Assembly: GCF_950100655.1 (NCBI RefSeq)
Contig: NZ_CATNLY010000045.1
Location: forward strand, 124,001 to 188,000
Direction: 5' to 3'
Origin: Pleomorphomonas sp. T1.2MG-36
Lineage (GTDB): Bacteria; Pseudomonadota; Alphaproteobacteria; Rhizobiales; Pleomorphomonadaceae
DNA length: 64,000 bases
The notes beneath the pieces were generated by a model. That model was not told the origin of the DNA and did not search any database. It saw only the letters and a list, made by a program, of their open reading frames with translations. Of this stretch, positions 1-8,382 are shown one piece after another. The translations under genes were made by a program, and so were the position numbers. Positions within the stretch are counted from its first letter, which is position 1. Every line of letters starts with the position of its first letter.

Positions 1-571
1 GTTCAACATTGTCGGTCTTGGCGACAAGGCCGTCACCGAAAGCCGCGAGCGCGTCCGTGCCGCTCTGGCCGCTTCCGGCCTCGCCCTGCCTGCCAAGCGG
101 ATCACGGTCAATCTGGCGCCCGCCGATCTGCCCAAGGAAGGCAGTCACTACGACTTGCCCATAGCGCTCGGCCTCATGGTGGCGATGGGTGCCCTGCCGG
201 CCGACGCTCTTGGCGACTATATCGTGCTCGGCGAACTCTCCCTCGACGGGACCATCGCGCCGGTGGCCGGCGTGTTGCCGGCGGCAATCGCCGCCAACGC
301 CGAAGGATTGGGGTTGATGTGCCCGCGCGCCTCCGGGCCGGAAGCGGCCTGGGCCGACGGCGAGATGCCCATCCTTGCGCCCATCAGCCTGATCGCCGTC
401 GTCAACCACTTCAAGGGTACCCAAGTGCTGTCGCGGCCCGAACCGAAGGTGGCCGATGCCATGGCGATCCTTCCCGACCTCGCCGACGTCAAGGGTCAGG
501 AGAGTGCCCGGCGGGCGCTCGAAGTGGCGGCGGCCGGCGGACATAACCTGTTAGTCATATACGGCACATAA
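1..571 (+). pseudogene. comM: comM/yifB 5' part, interrupted by the island
   Basis: This is the N-terminal part of a YifB/ComM-type AAA+ protein (Mg-chelatase-like family, linked to branch migration during natural transformation). The frame is open from base 2 and the true start lies left of the window. The translated stretch shows the family's N-terminal domain, including FNIVGLGDKAV, SRERVRAAL and KGQESARRALEVAAAGGHN. The gene should then run into the Walker A loop, but after GGHN the frame enters foreign sequence and stops at 569-571. The missing 3' part, with Walker A, lies at 26095-27006 in a matching frame. Joining the halves at the ACATAA repeat gives GGHNMLMVGPPGSGKS with no lost base. 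The gene is therefore disrupted by insertion, not decayed. The truncated product lacks the nucleotide-binding loop and is probably inactive. Confidence 0.95.
541..546 (+). repeat. attL core repeat ACATAA
   Basis: Left copy of the 6-bp direct repeat shared by both island ends, within the comM codons for His-Asn. A further copy of the 9-bp string ACATAACCT starts at 566, 25 bp downstream of the one at 541, and could be part of the recombinase binding arm. The exact crossover dinucleotide cannot be read from one integrated copy. Confidence 0.8.
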
Positions 572-608
572 CCTCGACAAGGCGTGGTGCGCCGGCTATG
601 GTCGCGTC

Positions 609-2291
609 ATGCCAAAGGCCTATAGTTACATCAGATTTTCGACTCCGGAACAACGTCTCGGCGACAGCCTCCGGCGCCAGCTAGAAGCCGCGCGCAACTA
701 TGCAGCGGAGCAAGGGCTGGAGCTGGACGAGAGTCTAAGAGACGAAGGTCGTTCGGCGTACAAAGGCAAACATCGCGATGACAAGGCTGCTCTCGGGTCC
801 TTTCTGAAAGCGGTCGAGAAGGGACGGGTTGAGCGCGGCAGCTACCTGCTCGTTGAAAGCCTCGACCGTCTTAGCCGTGAACAAGTGACAGTAGCTCTCC
901 GGCTCTTTTTGCACCTTATTGAACTCGGACTGACGATAGTCACTCTCGCCGACAAGCGCGTTTATAGTGACGCGTCGCTCCAAGCAAATCCCACCGAGCT
1001 CATCATTTCGATTGTAGTAATGATGCGTGCGCATGAGGAGTCGGAAACAAAGGGAAAGCGTGTAGGTGCCGCGTGGGCAAACAAACGAATTCTCGCGGAA
1101 ACCGAAGGTCGTGCGATGACCCGGATCTGCCCCGGATGGATGCAGCTAAAGGAAGGTCGATATGAACTCATTCCTGAGCGTGTCGATATCGTAAGACGGA
1201 TTCTGCGCGAGTGCATAGGAGGCTCAGGCACTCGCTCGATTGCCTCCGGGCTCAACTCCGACGGAGTTCAGACATGGGGAGTCGGCGGCAAGAAGGGTTC
1301 ACATTGGCACGACAGCTATGTGAAGAAAATCCTCGAAAACCCGGCTCTCGTTGGTGAGTACACCCCTCGCTCTCCACGCGCCGGCGGCACGGAAGCGACT
1401 TCGGGCGCAACGCTTGTCGGCTACTATCCGGCGGTCACCGACCGCGAAACGTGGTTATCGGCACGCGCAGCTATGAGGGCGCGTGCGACGTCATCGGTGC
1501 GTGCTCCGGCCGGACTTCACCGCAACGTTTTGAGTGGCTTGCTCAAGTGCCATGCTTGTGGCGGGGGACTTCATTATATTGATAAAGGCCGGGGGCCGAA
1601 GGCAGGCGCTCCCTATTTGCAATGCGGAAACAGCCTCATGAAGGGGGGCTGTACCGAGAAAGCGAAATATAACTACGAGTCTACCGAGTCGGCCTTGCTT
1701 ATGACGCTCGCTACGAACGCTGTCGATGTTCGTGACGAGACCGTCGATGTCGCGCCATTTATGGGAGCGGTCACTGACGCGCAGGCAACGGTCGAGCGCT
1801 TGCTAGACCTCGTGGCGACAGGTGTGACGTCCGGAGCAGCCGTCGCGCGCCGAATTGCAAAGGCCGAGGCAGACCTCGCCATCGCGCAAACGGCACTCGC
1901 TAAGGCTGAGGAACGCCGCGCACTCGCTGCTTTGCAACCCCTGCGACGGATCCACATCGACTCCGCAAAGGTGGCAATAGCCCTTAGAGAGCGACCTGAC
2001 GACAGAGAGTATAGGGCCGAGGTAGCTTCTCGAATCCGCGCTGTCATAAAGACCATAACTCTATCACCCTACAAACTTAGAGTATTACTAGCTGACGAAA
2101 CCACAGTAATTGAGGGGGTTGTTAATCTAAGCTATGCCGGTGTATTCAATTTAGCTATTAACAGATTCTCTAGGATGAACCCGGATATTCCGGGAGTACC
2201 GTCGAGAGGAATTAAGCTTATTCCGCCACGAATTAATACATGGGAAGTTATTGAAGAGTCAAATAGAGTGGACGCCGAAAAAGATGAGTGA
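609..2291 (+). CDS. Large serine recombinase (site-specific integrase)
   Basis: A 560-residue large serine recombinase, most likely the integrase that placed the island in comM. The N-terminal resolvase domain (about residues 1-150) begins MPKAYSYIRFSTPEQ; Ser11 is the expected nucleophile. A recombinase domain follows (about 170-260, with ERVDIVRRIL and the ENPALVGEY end). Next come a zinc-ribbon-like stretch with paired Cys (LKCHACGGGLHY, then later Cys residues around YLQCG) and a helical coiled-coil-like segment near residues 390-440. The start ATG lies about 60 bp inside the left attachment core, the usual place for such integrases. Its 3' end becomes AT-rich and codon-poor compared with the rest. 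No separate excision factor was recognised nearby. Family assignment is secure; its target in comM is inferred from position. Confidence 0.93.
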   Translation: MPKAYSYIRFSTPEQRLGDSLRRQLEAARNYAAEQGLELDESLRDEGRSAYKGKHRDDKAALGSFLKAVEKGRVERGSYLLVESLDRLSREQVTVALRLFLHLIELGLTIVTLADKRVYSDASLQANPTELIISIVVMMRAHEESETKGKRVGAAWANKRILAETEGRAMTRICPGWMQLKEGRYELIPERVDIVRRILRECIGGSGTRSIASGLNSDGVQTWGVGGKKGSHWHDSYVKKILENPALVGEYTPRSPRAGGTEATSGATLVGYYPAVTDRETWLSARAAMRARATSSVRAPAGLHRNVLSGLLKCHACGGGLHYIDKGRGPKAGAPYLQCGNSLMKGGCTEKAKYNYESTESALLMTLATNAVDVRDETVDVAPFMGAVTDAQATVERLLDLVATGVTSGAAVARRIAKAEADLAIAQTALAKAEERRALAALQPLRRIHIDSAKVAIALRERPDDREYRAEVASRIRAVIKTITLSPYKLRVLLADETTVIEGVVNLSYAGVFNLAINRFSRMNPDIPGVPSRGIKLIPPRINTWEVIEESNRVDAEKDE

Positions 2292-2302
2292 CCACATTGG
2301 CT

Positions 2303-2824
2303 CTATTGTTCAGAGACATTTTGTTTAGGATCGACGACGGCCGGCAGTCGATCCGATGAGAGCAATTTCAGGAGAGACCGTGTTCCAATGCCTCGCGCAC
2401 GAAATAAGCGAGACGCAGGGGAAGCGGGGTAGCGGCGATCCTTAGTCGCGGCGGCGATTAGGCGGGCACCTGCAGCGCGCCATTCAGTGACGGTGCGCTT
2501 TTGCGAATTACGGATCGCGATGGCAAGGCGAGGCCAAGCATCGTCATCGATCGTAGTGAAAAATGCTTGGAGTTCGATGTCGCGGGCTACACTCATATTC
2601 GATCCACACCAGTCGCACCACGGCTGCGATGGCGTTCGGCGACAGCGAACAAGTTCGTCGGGGGCGGAATTTTTAGCGTCCGATTCGGTGATCGTCGTCC
2701 AGCCAACCCAGCCGCCGTCGAGAAACAGAACGGCTCGCTCCCAGCCTGAAACGGGCCGTCCGGATGCACGGCGGCCGACATAGATTCGGACCATATCGTC
2801 GGAGGCAGGCGTCGGCTTTTTCAC
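2303..2824 (-). CDS. Hypothetical protein downstream of the relaxase
   Basis: A 173-residue protein that I do not recognise. It starts at a GTG that overlaps the TGA of the relaxase C-terminal frame (GTGA), so it is probably translated by coupling to the relaxase. It contains one CDWC pair, several Trp residues near the N-terminus and a basic C-terminal half (KDRRYPAS, RLFRARGIGTRSLLKLL). It is soluble by appearance, with no signal peptide or membrane segment. It converges with the integrase gene, the two stops being 11 bp apart. Position suggests a mobilization accessory role, but nothing in the sequence proves that. Confidence 0.6.
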   Translation of the reverse strand: MKKPTPASDDMVRIYVGRRASGRPVSGWERAVLFLDGGWVGWTTITESDAKNSAPDELVRCRRTPSQPWCDWCGSNMSVARDIELQAFFTTIDDDAWPRLAIAIRNSQKRTVTEWRAAGARLIAAATKDRRYPASPASRLFRARGIGTRSLLKLLSSDRLPAVVDPKQNVSEQ

Positions 2825-4622
2825 GTCGGTCTCCGCTGCTCGTCCGGGGCGGCCTCGACCGTCGGCCTGGTGATCGAAGCGAGTGCTTCCGGATCAGCAT
2901 CAGGCTCGGCATGACCTTTCGCGCGCCAGCCGTCGAGTTCGGCGACGATGTCGATAGGGCGTTGCTTTGCCAGCTCGGCACGCTGATTGTCATCGAGATA
3001 GGAGCTGACGAATTTCCGCAAACCCGGTTCTAGTTTTCGCAGAGATTCGAGGTCGCCTTTCGCGGCGTTGATGAGCAAATCGGACTCGGACGCAACCCGG
3101 CGCACACCGGCTAAAATCTGCTCGTCGGCCGCCTTCTGAGCGACCTCGGCGGCCCACTGCTGTTTGAGGACGTCGGGTGCGATGTAGCCTATCACGGCCA
3201 CGTTCTGGCGCTGGCATTCGAGCCAAAGGCGCTCGCGAAACTCGTCTGGACCATGAGATTCAAGCTGCGCGCCCCATTCGTCCGCCGCTTTCTCTACGAG
3301 CGCCCGAACGGATTCATCACTGATAGAACCGTGGACGGTGACATAGTCGCCCGTGTCGTGCAGCCGGGATTCCGCAACTGAAACCCAGGCGCCGTCGGGT
3401 GCTTCGGTGACATCTTCGTAGCCGCGTTCTCTCCATGAATCCGCAATCCTCGTGATTGCGAATTCGGTGAGAGAACAGGGCGGCAGTCGGCCCTACGGCG
3501 TACGACAGCAGCTTTTTTCAGATGCTGGATGCCGCTCTCGCCGACGCCGATGTCCTCGGCAAGGGCTCGGGCGAGCGGCGTGGCTAGACGGTCTGGACCC
3601 CAGATGGTGATTTCTCGGCCGCGCGCCTCAACCCAACCGCCGTCGGTACACTGTATGCGGGTGCGGTCACGGCGGCGCACGTCGACTAAATTAATGTTTG
3701 AGGCGTAGGGGGCCGGATCAAAGTCTGGGAACCTGCTCTTCAGCAGGCCGACCTTGTAATCCGTTTTCGCTGCCTCGGTAGGAAGCTTGGGGAAACCGCG
3801 TTTTTGTTGAGACATCTCTTCCTCCAGTTTTTGCAGTTCGTTCAGGGTTTTTCGTTGCTCACGAATTGAAGTGACAACGGCAGTTCGACGGTCGTGCATC
3901 CGGCGACGGCGAACCGACGCCATCCTCTGCTCTCCAATTTGCGGTTCGGGTTCGCGCGGGTCATTGCGAGCGGCGTAGCTCCGGGCGTCGGCTCGGCGTT
4001 CGGAGCGAGTGTTGCGGAGCATGTTGTTGACGATCGTCGCCACGCGGGATCGCTCCGCCTTCAGCGCCTCGCCCTTCGTGCCGCCCTGCCGACCGCCGGA
4101 TTCAAATAGGTGGCCAAGGTCGGCGTTACGGACGGCCGCGAATCCAGTTTGGGTTGTGGGATCGAGCATGCGCGGCGTGAGCATGATGTGCGCGTGAGGT
4201 TGCGGCTCGCCATCCGCTCCCTTGGGGCAGTGGATCGCGACATCACAGACAGCCCCCGCCATAATGTATTTTTTCGTTACGGATTCGACGAACTCGCGCC
4301 ATCGATCGCGGGGCAGGTCGCGAGGGATGGACAACTCGACCTCGCGGGCGGTGACCGCATCTTTTCTTCGTTCTGCGGCCTCGACCCGGTTCCAAAGTTC
4401 AGAGCGGTCGTGAACCCAAGCTGGGGCGTCGGCAGGGGCAAGGATGAAACTTTCGACGACGTGGCGCTTGCGGCTGAAGTCGAATTCGCGGCCTGTCTGG
4501 GAGTTGGTCATTGCCGTTGCAGCGCGGTAGGCGGCGGCGGCGACGGCAGACCTGCCTTTCGAGCGCTGAAGGACCTTCACGCTCATATGGAAAAGAGTCT
4601 CGCTGGCGGGGAGGCTCGTCAT
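2821..4622 (-). pseudogene. mobA: MobA/MobL-family relaxase, frameshifted
   Basis: A relaxase of the MobQ (MobA/MobL) type, which nicks and covalently holds oriT DNA during mobilization. The N-terminal part shows the hallmarks: SVKVLQRSKGRSAVAAAAYR with the presumed catalytic Tyr, and the metal-binding PHAHIML. The frame stays good down to IQHLKKAAV near 3510, then becomes meaningless and stops at 3294-3296. Another minus-strand frame takes over with sensible protein (FAITRIADSWRERGYEDV onward), through 3201 to the TGA at 2821. A single indel between about 3465 and 3495 explains this, and an intact product would have about 600 residues. The start is placed at ATG 4622 (MTSLPASETLF); ATG 4586 (MSVKVL) is equally plausible. 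The GTGA overlap with the next gene supports the C-terminal frame as original. It is either a recent mutation or a sequencing error. Confidence 0.85.
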
Positions 4623-4626
4623 GGGC

Positions 4627-4760
4627 GGGCACTTAAGCGTCGGCCCATGACAGCCGATGACGGATTCGAGCGGTTGGAAGAACGCGAAAATCGTCCGTTC
4701 GAGGGGCAGTCGGTGCGGTGTTGGACTGCGGGGAAAACGGCGGGGCACTTAAGCGTCGGC
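4627..4760. repeat. 18-bp direct repeats with CTTAAGCG core upstream of the relaxase
   Basis: Identical copies of GGGCACTTAAGCGTCGGC lie at 4627-4644 and 4743-4760, 116 bp apart. The shared core CTTAAGCG also appears at the candidate nic region (4925-4932). They sit between the likely relaxase start and the oriT candidate, so they may bind the relaxase or a regulator. Confidence 0.7.
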
Positions 4761-4904
4761 GTAAATTCTGGCATGAAATCGACGCACGGACTCGCGAGTA
4801 TAAAACGGCCTCCAAAACGGACATCGGGCGTATCACTCGCGTCGATGATAGAGTTTAAGCGCCTACGGAACATGTAATCCGCCTCCCGAAGTCTCCAGAC
4901 AGGC

Positions 4905-4945
4905 AAGCTGCGTCACCTGTGACGCTTAAGCGCGCCTTTCAGGGA
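4905..4945 (+). other. oriT: Candidate oriT with inverted repeat and nic-like core
   Basis: Between the divergent relaxase and TraD-like genes lies a perfect inverted repeat, GCGTCAC-CT-GTGACGC (4910-4925), followed directly by TTAAGCGCGCCTTTC. The layout, a hairpin just 5' of a TAAGYGCGCC core, matches the RSF1010/MobQ oriT architecture, whose core I recall as TAAGTGCGCCCT. By analogy the nick would fall after about 4934. The match in both structure and sequence, next to a MobQ relaxase, makes this a good call, though the nick site is inferred. Confidence 0.72.
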
Positions 4946-4976
4946 AGAACTTTTCGCTTTCATCTTCCTACCGTAC

Positions 4977-4990
4977 TTGCGCCGGCGCAA
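4977..4990. promoter_or_regulatory. 14-bp perfect palindrome, candidate operator
   Basis: TTGCGCCGGCGCAA is a perfect palindrome 50 bp upstream of the TraD-like gene and inside the divergent mobilization promoter region. It is a plausible binding site for a dimeric repressor; no regulator gene is obvious in the module. Confidence 0.45.
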
Positions 4991-5040
4991 TATCAAGCGA
5001 ATTATAATCTCAAAGAGAAAAGCAGATTGGGGAGGAATAC

Positions 5041-5301
5041 ATGGTCGATTTGAGCGCACTGAGACAGCGAAAGGCCGACCTGGAATCAAGACTCGCGCAG
5101 ACGGAACAGGCGTTGAAGTCGGCTCGCCGGGCGGATGACAGCCGCCGGAAAATCGTCCTTGGCGGTGCCGTTTTGGCGGCGCTCCGGAACGGCGAAATCG
5201 ACGGATCGGTCCTGCGCGGTATCCTCGGCCGACATGTCACCGACCGGGATAAGAGGCTGTTCAGCGGCTCGGCACTCTCGATCGGGGAGACAGCGCAGTG
5301 A
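5041..5301 (+). CDS. TraD/MobC-like mobilization accessory protein
   Basis: An 86-residue protein with an N-terminal heptad-rich helix (MVDLSALRQRKADLESRLAQ) followed by DDSRRKIVLGGAVLAAL. The D-x-RRKI-x-LGG pattern is typical of the small TraD/MobC-like relaxosome proteins of rhizobial mobilization systems. Such proteins help the relaxase at oriT. A strong ribosome-binding site, GGGGAGGA, lies just upstream. It is divergent from the relaxase with the candidate oriT between them, and its TGA overlaps the GTG of the next small gene. The assignment rests on the short motif and the context. Confidence 0.75.
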   Translation: MVDLSALRQRKADLESRLAQTEQALKSARRADDSRRKIVLGGAVLAALRNGEIDGSVLRGILGRHVTDRDKRLFSGSALSIGETAQ

Positions 5302-5435
5302 GCTTCGACATCATGGCGGTCGCCGAACTCCTCGCGACACTGTTCGGAATCATCAGCGCATTGATGATTGTGTGCGTGCCGAGAAACGCTCCGAAAGCGG
5401 TTCGCCGAGTGGATATCGGGGGGGCGAGGCAATGA
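5298..5435 (+). CDS. Small single-pass membrane protein (45 aa)
   Basis: A 45-residue open frame that starts at GTG 5298, overlapping the stop of the TraD-like gene (GTGA), and ends in a TGA overlapping the ATG of the DotA-like gene (ATGA). The middle, AVAELLATLFGIISALMIV, is a clear membrane helix, and the C-terminus is basic (PRNAPKAVRRV). Four-base overlaps on both sides imply translational coupling and argue that it is a real gene. It could be a lipoprotein-like or entry-exclusion-like partner of the DotA/TraY protein, but no family was recognised. Confidence 0.7.
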   Translation: MSFDIMAVAELLATLFGIISALMIVCVPRNAPKAVRRVDIGGARQ

Positions 5436-7561
5436 GCATAATCGACATCACCGCTGCACCGGACCTGTTCAGATCGCTCCCAGCCTCCGATTGGTCAGGG
5501 AGGATGATCGACGGCATTTTCGGAACCGCGTCGGAAGCATCCTCGGTGTCGACGCTGCTCGAAATAATTGCCTCGGCTCTGGTGCTCATCGGCGCTCTGT
5601 TTTTGAGTTACGGCATACTCAGTGCGATTGTGGGAGCGGCGAGAACAGGGCGGCCGTTGTCGGATTCGACAAGCGGCGTGTGGGTGGCGTTACGACCCGT
5701 CGTCGGATTCGGAATGCTCGTTCCGATCGGCGCGGTGGGGCTATCCGGTGTGCACTATCTTGTAAAAGAAGTGGCAATTATTTCCGCAAATCTCGGCAAC
5801 GCGGTCGCCGTGCAATACGTTGAAAATGCGACGGTTTCCGGAAATTCCTCGTTGCCGATCAGCGGAGCGGGTCAGGCTCTCGTTTATGGACTGACACGCG
5901 CGGAGGTTTGCTCGGCAGTCCGGATTCAGGCTGGGCGAACACTCGGCGAAACCACGATCACAGCCGCACGGATTCCGGCTGCATCCGGATCGGTGATCCA
6001 GTCGGGGGAGCGGCGGTCGTGGTGGACGGGCGAGGTCACCGAGGCCGGGAAAACCAGTGGGTTTGCATGGGATTACGGTCCAGCGTGCGGGAGCATAACG
6101 GTTTCGAATCCTGAAAATTTCGGAGGTTTCGGCGAAACGCGGCGACAGGCTGTCGCTGGGGCTGTGGCTGCTATCCGAGATATGAAAATCGGCGACAACA
6201 TCGCTAATGTGATTGGTCGGACTCCCGGCGCAACATCAACGGATTCCGAAACGCTAGTGAAATCAATAGTTTCTGCATGGCGAGACAACGGAACGCTTGT
6301 AACCCAATTCGTTGAGCGGCTGAATCAAATTGCGGAAAGTTATGATCGCACGATTTCACAAGCCGCCCGATCGGCCGCGACAGCATCGGACTCCGGCCTC
6401 CGGCAAAAACTCGTTGAGCATGTGCGGTCGTGTGGCTGGCCTTGCGTCGGCGGGTATTACAGGATTCTAGGCACTCTGAATCTCGCGGCATCATCGACCG
6501 CGGCGGAAAATGCAACGGTGACGGCACCGGACGCGAAATCGTGGGGGCTCTACTCGTCCACTGTTGGCGCAGCGCTGAAACTCTTGGATAATCAAATACT
6601 TATTGAGGGAACGGAAGTCCGGTTGACGGCAAATGATCTGCGGACGGAGGCGGATGATGACGCGGAAACCACATTCTCCAAAATAACGGGAAGTATTACT
6701 CAACCACTGAAAGACTATTTTACGAGTTATGATGGTTTTTCGGCGGACCCGATTTCAGATCTCATGAATACCGGTAATCACCTATTGGTGGCATCCGAAA
6801 CGGCGTTCGGCGTTGGCGCGGCGGCGTCTGGAGGGTCCCACTTTTTCGGGTCCGCGGTGGGTGCGGTGTTCGATTTCTTCATGAGGGCGGGATGGCCTGC
6901 GATTGCAGCGGCGTATGGTGCCGGGGTCATGCTGCTCTATGTACTCCCACTAACGCCATGGATTTATGTGACATTTGCGTTTTTTGCATGGGCTCTCGAA
7001 TTGCTGGTGGCATCAATTGCGGTGCTGGTTTGGGCATTTTCGCACCTGCGGCTTGATGGCGGTGCCTTCGTGGATCGTGCGCAGGTGTTCGGCTACGGAA
7101 GCCTGTTCGTGTCGATTCTACTCCGTCCGGCCATCATCGTGATTGCATATGCGGCGGCAATTGCAATCGGTATAGTCGGTTTGAATTTCTTGCGTTTTTC
7201 GTTCTCGTTTGCATCCGATGCGGCAATATCCGGCTATACGCTTGGTGTATCGGGGGTATTAGTCTATGGAATACTCGCCATTGCAATCCAGTTCATGGCG
7301 TTCCATTTCATTTTCCGGTCGATACCATCCGCGCCGGAAAGGATCGGGCCGTGGCTTGGGTTGACGATCTCATCGTGGAGAGAGTCGGAGGGCGGCGCGG
7401 TGATCATGGCCGCAGTTGGCGGGCGGCTTGGCGGGATGGGGCACGGAGGGGTTCCGGGAGTCAAGGGGATCGGCGGCAAGGGGTCGGCGGGGGAGACGCC
7501 GATTCATGCCGGCGGCGCGGGGGCGTCGGCCGGGCCTGGGGCATCGAGACCGAGGGGATGA
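5432..7561 (+). CDS. DotA/TraY-like inner-membrane protein
   Basis: A 709-residue multi-pass membrane protein resembling DotA/TraY of type IVB (IncI/Dot-Icm) secretion systems. Near residues 45-70 the segment IIASALVLIGALFLSYGI is followed by GRPLSDSTSGVWVALRPVVG and GMLVPIGAVGLSG, the conserved N-terminal signature of this family. A long polar, presumably periplasmic region (about 120-460) comes next. Four or more hydrophobic helices follow in the last 250 residues, then a Gly-rich tail. The start is ATG 5432, coupled to the previous gene by ATGA overlap. No other type IVB component is present in the island, so it cannot build a machine alone. In IncI plasmids TraY determines entry-exclusion specificity, which makes a stand-alone copy interesting. 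Family confidence is good; function here is inferred. Confidence 0.78.
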   Translation: MSIIDITAAPDLFRSLPASDWSGRMIDGIFGTASEASSVSTLLEIIASALVLIGALFLSYGILSAIVGAARTGRPLSDSTSGVWVALRPVVGFGMLVPIGAVGLSGVHYLVKEVAIISANLGNAVAVQYVENATVSGNSSLPISGAGQALVYGLTRAEVCSAVRIQAGRTLGETTITAARIPAASGSVIQSGERRSWWTGEVTEAGKTSGFAWDYGPACGSITVSNPENFGGFGETRRQAVAGAVAAIRDMKIGDNIANVIGRTPGATSTDSETLVKSIVSAWRDNGTLVTQFVERLNQIAESYDRTISQAARSAATASDSGLRQKLVEHVRSCGWPCVGGYYRILGTLNLAASSTAAENATVTAPDAKSWGLYSSTVGAALKLLDNQILIEGTEVRLTANDLRTEADDDAETTFSKITGSITQPLKDYFTSYDGFSADPISDLMNTGNHLLVASETAFGVGAAASGGSHFFGSAVGAVFDFFMRAGWPAIAAAYGAGVMLLYVLPLTPWIYVTFAFFAWALELLVASIAVLVWAFSHLRLDGGAFVDRAQVFGYGSLFVSILLRPAIIVIAYAAAIAIGIVGLNFLRFSFSFASDAAISGYTLGVSGVLVYGILAIAIQFMAFHFIFRSIPSAPERIGPWLGLTISSWRESEGGAVIMAAVGGRLGGMGHGGVPGVKGIGGKGSAGETPIHAGGAGASAGPGASRPRG

Positions 7562-7565
7562 AGAA

Positions 7566-7591
7566 AGGGCGGTTCCAACCGGGGCCGCCCA
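7566..7591 (+). terminator. GC-rich hairpin after the DotA-like gene
   Basis: GGGCGG and CCGCCC arms flank a short spacer just after the stop codon, followed by ATTCTATTC. It is a plausible terminator for the mobilization operon, though the T-tract is weak. Confidence 0.4.
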
Positions 7592-7602
7592 TTCTATTCA
7601 AA

Positions 7603-7621
7603 CCCGCCGCTCAAGGGGCGG
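7603..7621. repeat. 19-bp hairpin repeat, copy 1
   Basis: CCCGCCGCTCAAGGGGCGG, with CCGCC/GGCGG arms. An identical copy is at 8714-8732. The two copies bracket the small membrane-protein genes. Confidence 0.75.
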
Positions 7622-7724
7622 TTAGGACGTTTGCCGCAGCACAAGCGGTATAGAGCGGTTTACCCGCCCTCTGCGGGGAAGCGGACTAGCGATCTATTTG
7701 ATCTTAAACACGTTATTCGACATC

Positions 7725-7964
7725 TCAATGGTCGACGGGGCACAGTGAGATTTGAATCTCGTTGTCGACGATCTCGACCATTAGGTCCATGGGATCGCCG
7801 CAATTCTCGGCGACTGCGCATGCCATCGCCGCCATGTCCTCAATGTCGAGGGCGAGGTCAATTTCCTCACCTCGATCCAGGAAATATAAGCAACGGGCGG
7901 CGTGCTTCAGCCGGTGCGTGACAGGGCAATCGAGACATCGCGATGGGAAAATTGAAACGCGCAT
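7725..7964 (-). CDS. Small hypothetical protein (79 aa)
   Basis: An acidic 79-residue protein of unknown family, read from ATG 7964 (MRVSIFPSRCLDCPVTH). It has a CLDC pair near the start and an acidic middle (DRGEEIDLALDIEDMAAMA). It is the last gene of a minus-strand series of small genes. No strong ribosome-binding site is seen; an upstream start at 8018 would overlap the preceding small gene. Coding is plausible from its composition, but function is unknown. Confidence 0.45.
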   Translation of the reverse strand: MRVSIFPSRCLDCPVTHRLKHAARCLYFLDRGEEIDLALDIEDMAAMACAVAENCGDPMDLMVEIVDNEIQISLCPVDH

Positions 7965-7989
7965 TGGGGCTCGCGAAGGGTAGCGAGCG

Positions 7990-8094
7990 CTATAAAGCGC
8001 CCGCGAGGTGAAGGGCAATCACAATCGCCGTAGGGCAGGTGATCGGCAGGAGGGCTGCGATTTCGGCCCAGTGATCGCGGATGCGATAGTGCAT
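7990..8094 (-). CDS. Tiny membrane protein (34 aa)
   Basis: A 34-residue frame starting MHYRIRDHWAEIAALL and ending in a hydrophobic stretch (TAIVIALHLAGAL). A good AGGAGG ribosome-binding site precedes ATG 8094, and the gene starts 10 bp after the stop of another tiny membrane protein. The strong ribosome-binding site and spacing are the evidence that it is real. Function unknown. Confidence 0.5.
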   Translation of the reverse strand: MHYRIRDHWAEIAALLPITCPTAIVIALHLAGAL

Positions 8095-8104
8095 GGCGGC
8101 CTCC

Positions 8105-8218
8105 TCAATGGTTGAGGAAGGCGACGAAGGCCAAAATTGCGAGGAACCATCCGAGGACGAGCACGGGCGAGAGAGCGTAGAGGGTCGCGTAGAGGGCGTG
8201 GCGGAGGCGGTAGGACAT
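8105..8218 (-). CDS. Tiny membrane protein (37 aa)
   Basis: A 37-residue frame, MSYRLRHALYATLYAL onward, with a clear single membrane helix (PVLVLGWFLAILAFVAF). An AGGAGA ribosome-binding site lies upstream of ATG 8218. It shares a short basic N-terminus followed by one helix with its neighbour at 7990-8094, so the two may act together. No family recognised. Confidence 0.55.
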   Translation of the reverse strand: MSYRLRHALYATLYALSPVLVLGWFLAILAFVAFLNH

Positions 8219-8382
8219 CGGTGTTCTCCTGTTCCTGGCCGCCGTTGTGGCGGTCATCATGGCGTCCGCCAACATCGATCCGGTCGGGTAGCTGCCTCCG
8301 CCACGGCGGACGCTTGCGCTTGGGCATGAGCGTGCCCGTCCGGATTCGATGTAAGGGAAAAACCTGATGACTGCTCTGGAGG

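Noticed and set aside
4110..4877. Long plus-strand frame opposite the relaxase
   Set aside because: It is antisense to clear relaxase motifs and has no recognisable domain; such frames are common in high-GC genes.
8019..8327. Alternative 102-codon frame over the tiny membrane proteins
   Set aside because: It is Arg/Pro-rich in its C-terminal part and overlaps two tiny genes that have better ribosome-binding sites and membrane helices.
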